A stretch of 42,930 nt of DNA from Candidatus Zhuqueibacterota bacterium (GTDB lineage Bacteria; Zhuqueibacterota; Zhuqueibacteria; Zhuqueibacterales; Zhuqueibacteraceae), in assembly GCA_022616415.1 (NCBI GenBank), contig JAKEEU010000052.1, forward strand, positions 1-42,930, in the 5' to 3' direction. Below the pieces are notes generated by a model. It searched no databases and was not told the origin of the DNA. It saw only the letters and a program-made list of their open reading frames with translations. Position 1 is the stretch's first letter; every line of letters begins with the position of its first letter. Shown here in pieces: positions 42,257-42,930 of this stretch. Made by a program: the position numbers and the translations under genes.

Positions 42257-42930
42257 ATGGCCTCTTCATCCAAATCTCAAGCCCATTGGCAAAAAACTGT
42301 TGTGCGCATCCTTATCGCCCTCGGCGGTCTTTATCTGCTCTTGCTCATTCCGGATTCCGATTCGACTTCGCCAGCGAGCGGCAACAAACAACCCTTCATC
42401 TGGAATCGCGACGAATATTGGAATGCTCTCGAAGAGCGTTTTAAAGCTGCGCGGGATAGCGGTTGTGCTCGACTTTCTCCGTATATCGAAAAAGAATTTT
42501 TTCAAAGCCATCAACTTCTTGCGCAGCTCGCTTCTGATACTCTCGCCCCAGATAATTCTGCGTTTGATGAAATTGAAAAAATCTTTTTTGAATTGGGACC
42601 GAACATTGCGGCTCGTCCGCAAAAATTGCCGGAGTACATCCACCTTCAAACTCGCCTGCGCAAGTTAGTAAAAGAGCAATCGCAGCATTGGGATATGAAT
42701 TCGCCCTCGGCGCGCGACCGCATTTATCGCTTGTTATACGGCAGCCGCGCCGCGCTGGAAGAAGTGATGTTGCAAGTTCCCACCGATTCACTCGCCGCGC
42801 TTTCCTTTGGAGATGATGAACCATCGCAAACACCCTCGACAAAAATCCTCGGCGTCACGATTCACAGCGGCGACATTCTCGTCTCCCGCGGCGGGGCGCC
42901 GACTTCGGCGCTGATTGCGCGCGGCAACGA
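42257..42930 (+). CDS. Membrane-anchored protein, probably YiiX-type permuted papain-like hydrolase (cut by window end)
   Basis: A frame open to the right edge: 224 residues so far, no stop. After a basic start comes a membrane or signal segment (VVRILIALGGLYLLLLI), a helical region of about 150 residues, and then ILGVTIHSGDILVSRGGAPTSALIARGN. That last piece matches the way YiiX/YebB-like permuted NlpC/P60 (papain-like) domains begin: a G-D-I-L strand followed by a serine-rich helix. The catalytic cysteine and histidine would lie beyond the window. It probably acts at the cell envelope. The start has no clear ribosome site. Confidence 0.6.
   Translation, partial: MASSSKSQAHWQKTVVRILIALGGLYLLLLIPDSDSTSPASGNKQPFIWNRDEYWNALEERFKAARDSGCARLSPYIEKEFFQSHQLLAQLASDTLAPDNSAFDEIEKIFFELGPNIAARPQKLPEYIHLQTRLRKLVKEQSQHWDMNSPSARDRIYRLLYGSRAALEEVMLQVPTDSLAALSFGDDEPSQTPSTKILGVTIHSGDILVSRGGAPTSALIARGN

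Noticed and set aside
1..42930. tRNA, rRNA or riboswitch genes
   Set aside because: No gap shows a cloverleaf with conserved TTCGA-type loop, an rRNA segment or a riboswitch core that I could recognise; most gaps are taken up by the arrays.

Overview
The window looks like a chromosome segment of an uncultured, Gram-negative, probably environmental bacterium. The clues are a PorV/PorQ/FadL-like outer-membrane barrel, several exported proteins with Sec- or Tat-type leaders, many polysaccharide-acting and small-molecule catabolic enzymes, moderate G+C, and lineage-scattered families (DUF6398, GxxExxY, DUF455, DUF6159, AAA-PD-(D/E)XK). A KSB1-like or related FCB-group lineage is my best guess, but this is inference: no rRNA or marker gene is present. 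Nearly every gene is on the + strand; the one clear exception is a class V aminotransferase at 10213-11508.

Layout. 0.4-4.8 kb: Tat-exported heparinase II/III-like protein, phytanoyl-CoA dioxygenase-like enzyme, Gfo/Idh/MocA oxidoreductase. 4.8-10.2 kb: a MITE-like element with an 8-bp target duplication, an ATPase-nuclease fusion overlapping an old-yellow-enzyme-type oxidoreductase, a coiled-coil membrane protein, a second dioxygenase and a MazEF-type toxin-antitoxin pair. 10.2-18.3 kb: Tat-exported class V aminotransferase, then a co-directional set of Na+/solute symporter, class III aminotransferase, double-domain amidohydrolase, creatininase-like amidohydrolase and GNAT acetyltransferase that looks like an uptake and catabolic unit for a nitrogen-containing compound. 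18.4-21.9 kb: ORC-like ATPase, outer-membrane barrel and aldo/keto reductase, tightly packed. 22-37 kb: carbohydrate region with a shortened GH127-like protein, a large toroid protein, three BNR/Asp-box repeat proteins, two paralogous toroid/beta-sheet proteins, three truncated gene starts and a GH38 alpha-mannosidase. 37-42.9 kb: GxxExxY protein, DUF455 ferritin-like protein, a frameshifted WD40-GTPase-TIR-like signalling gene, a small hypothetical protein, and a cut-off cell-envelope hydrolase-like gene.

The most unusual feature is in the spacers. At least fifteen gaps hold self-complementary arrays of short words with a fixed period (6, 7, 8, 9 or about 17-18 bp), arranged as left and right arms that can fold back on each other. 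Different gaps use different word families, but the same family recurs in distant gaps. The arrays sit in co-directional gaps, usually just upstream of the next start codon, and several run into the apparent 5' ends of genes. I found no tRNA, rRNA, CRISPR array, transposase or prophage.
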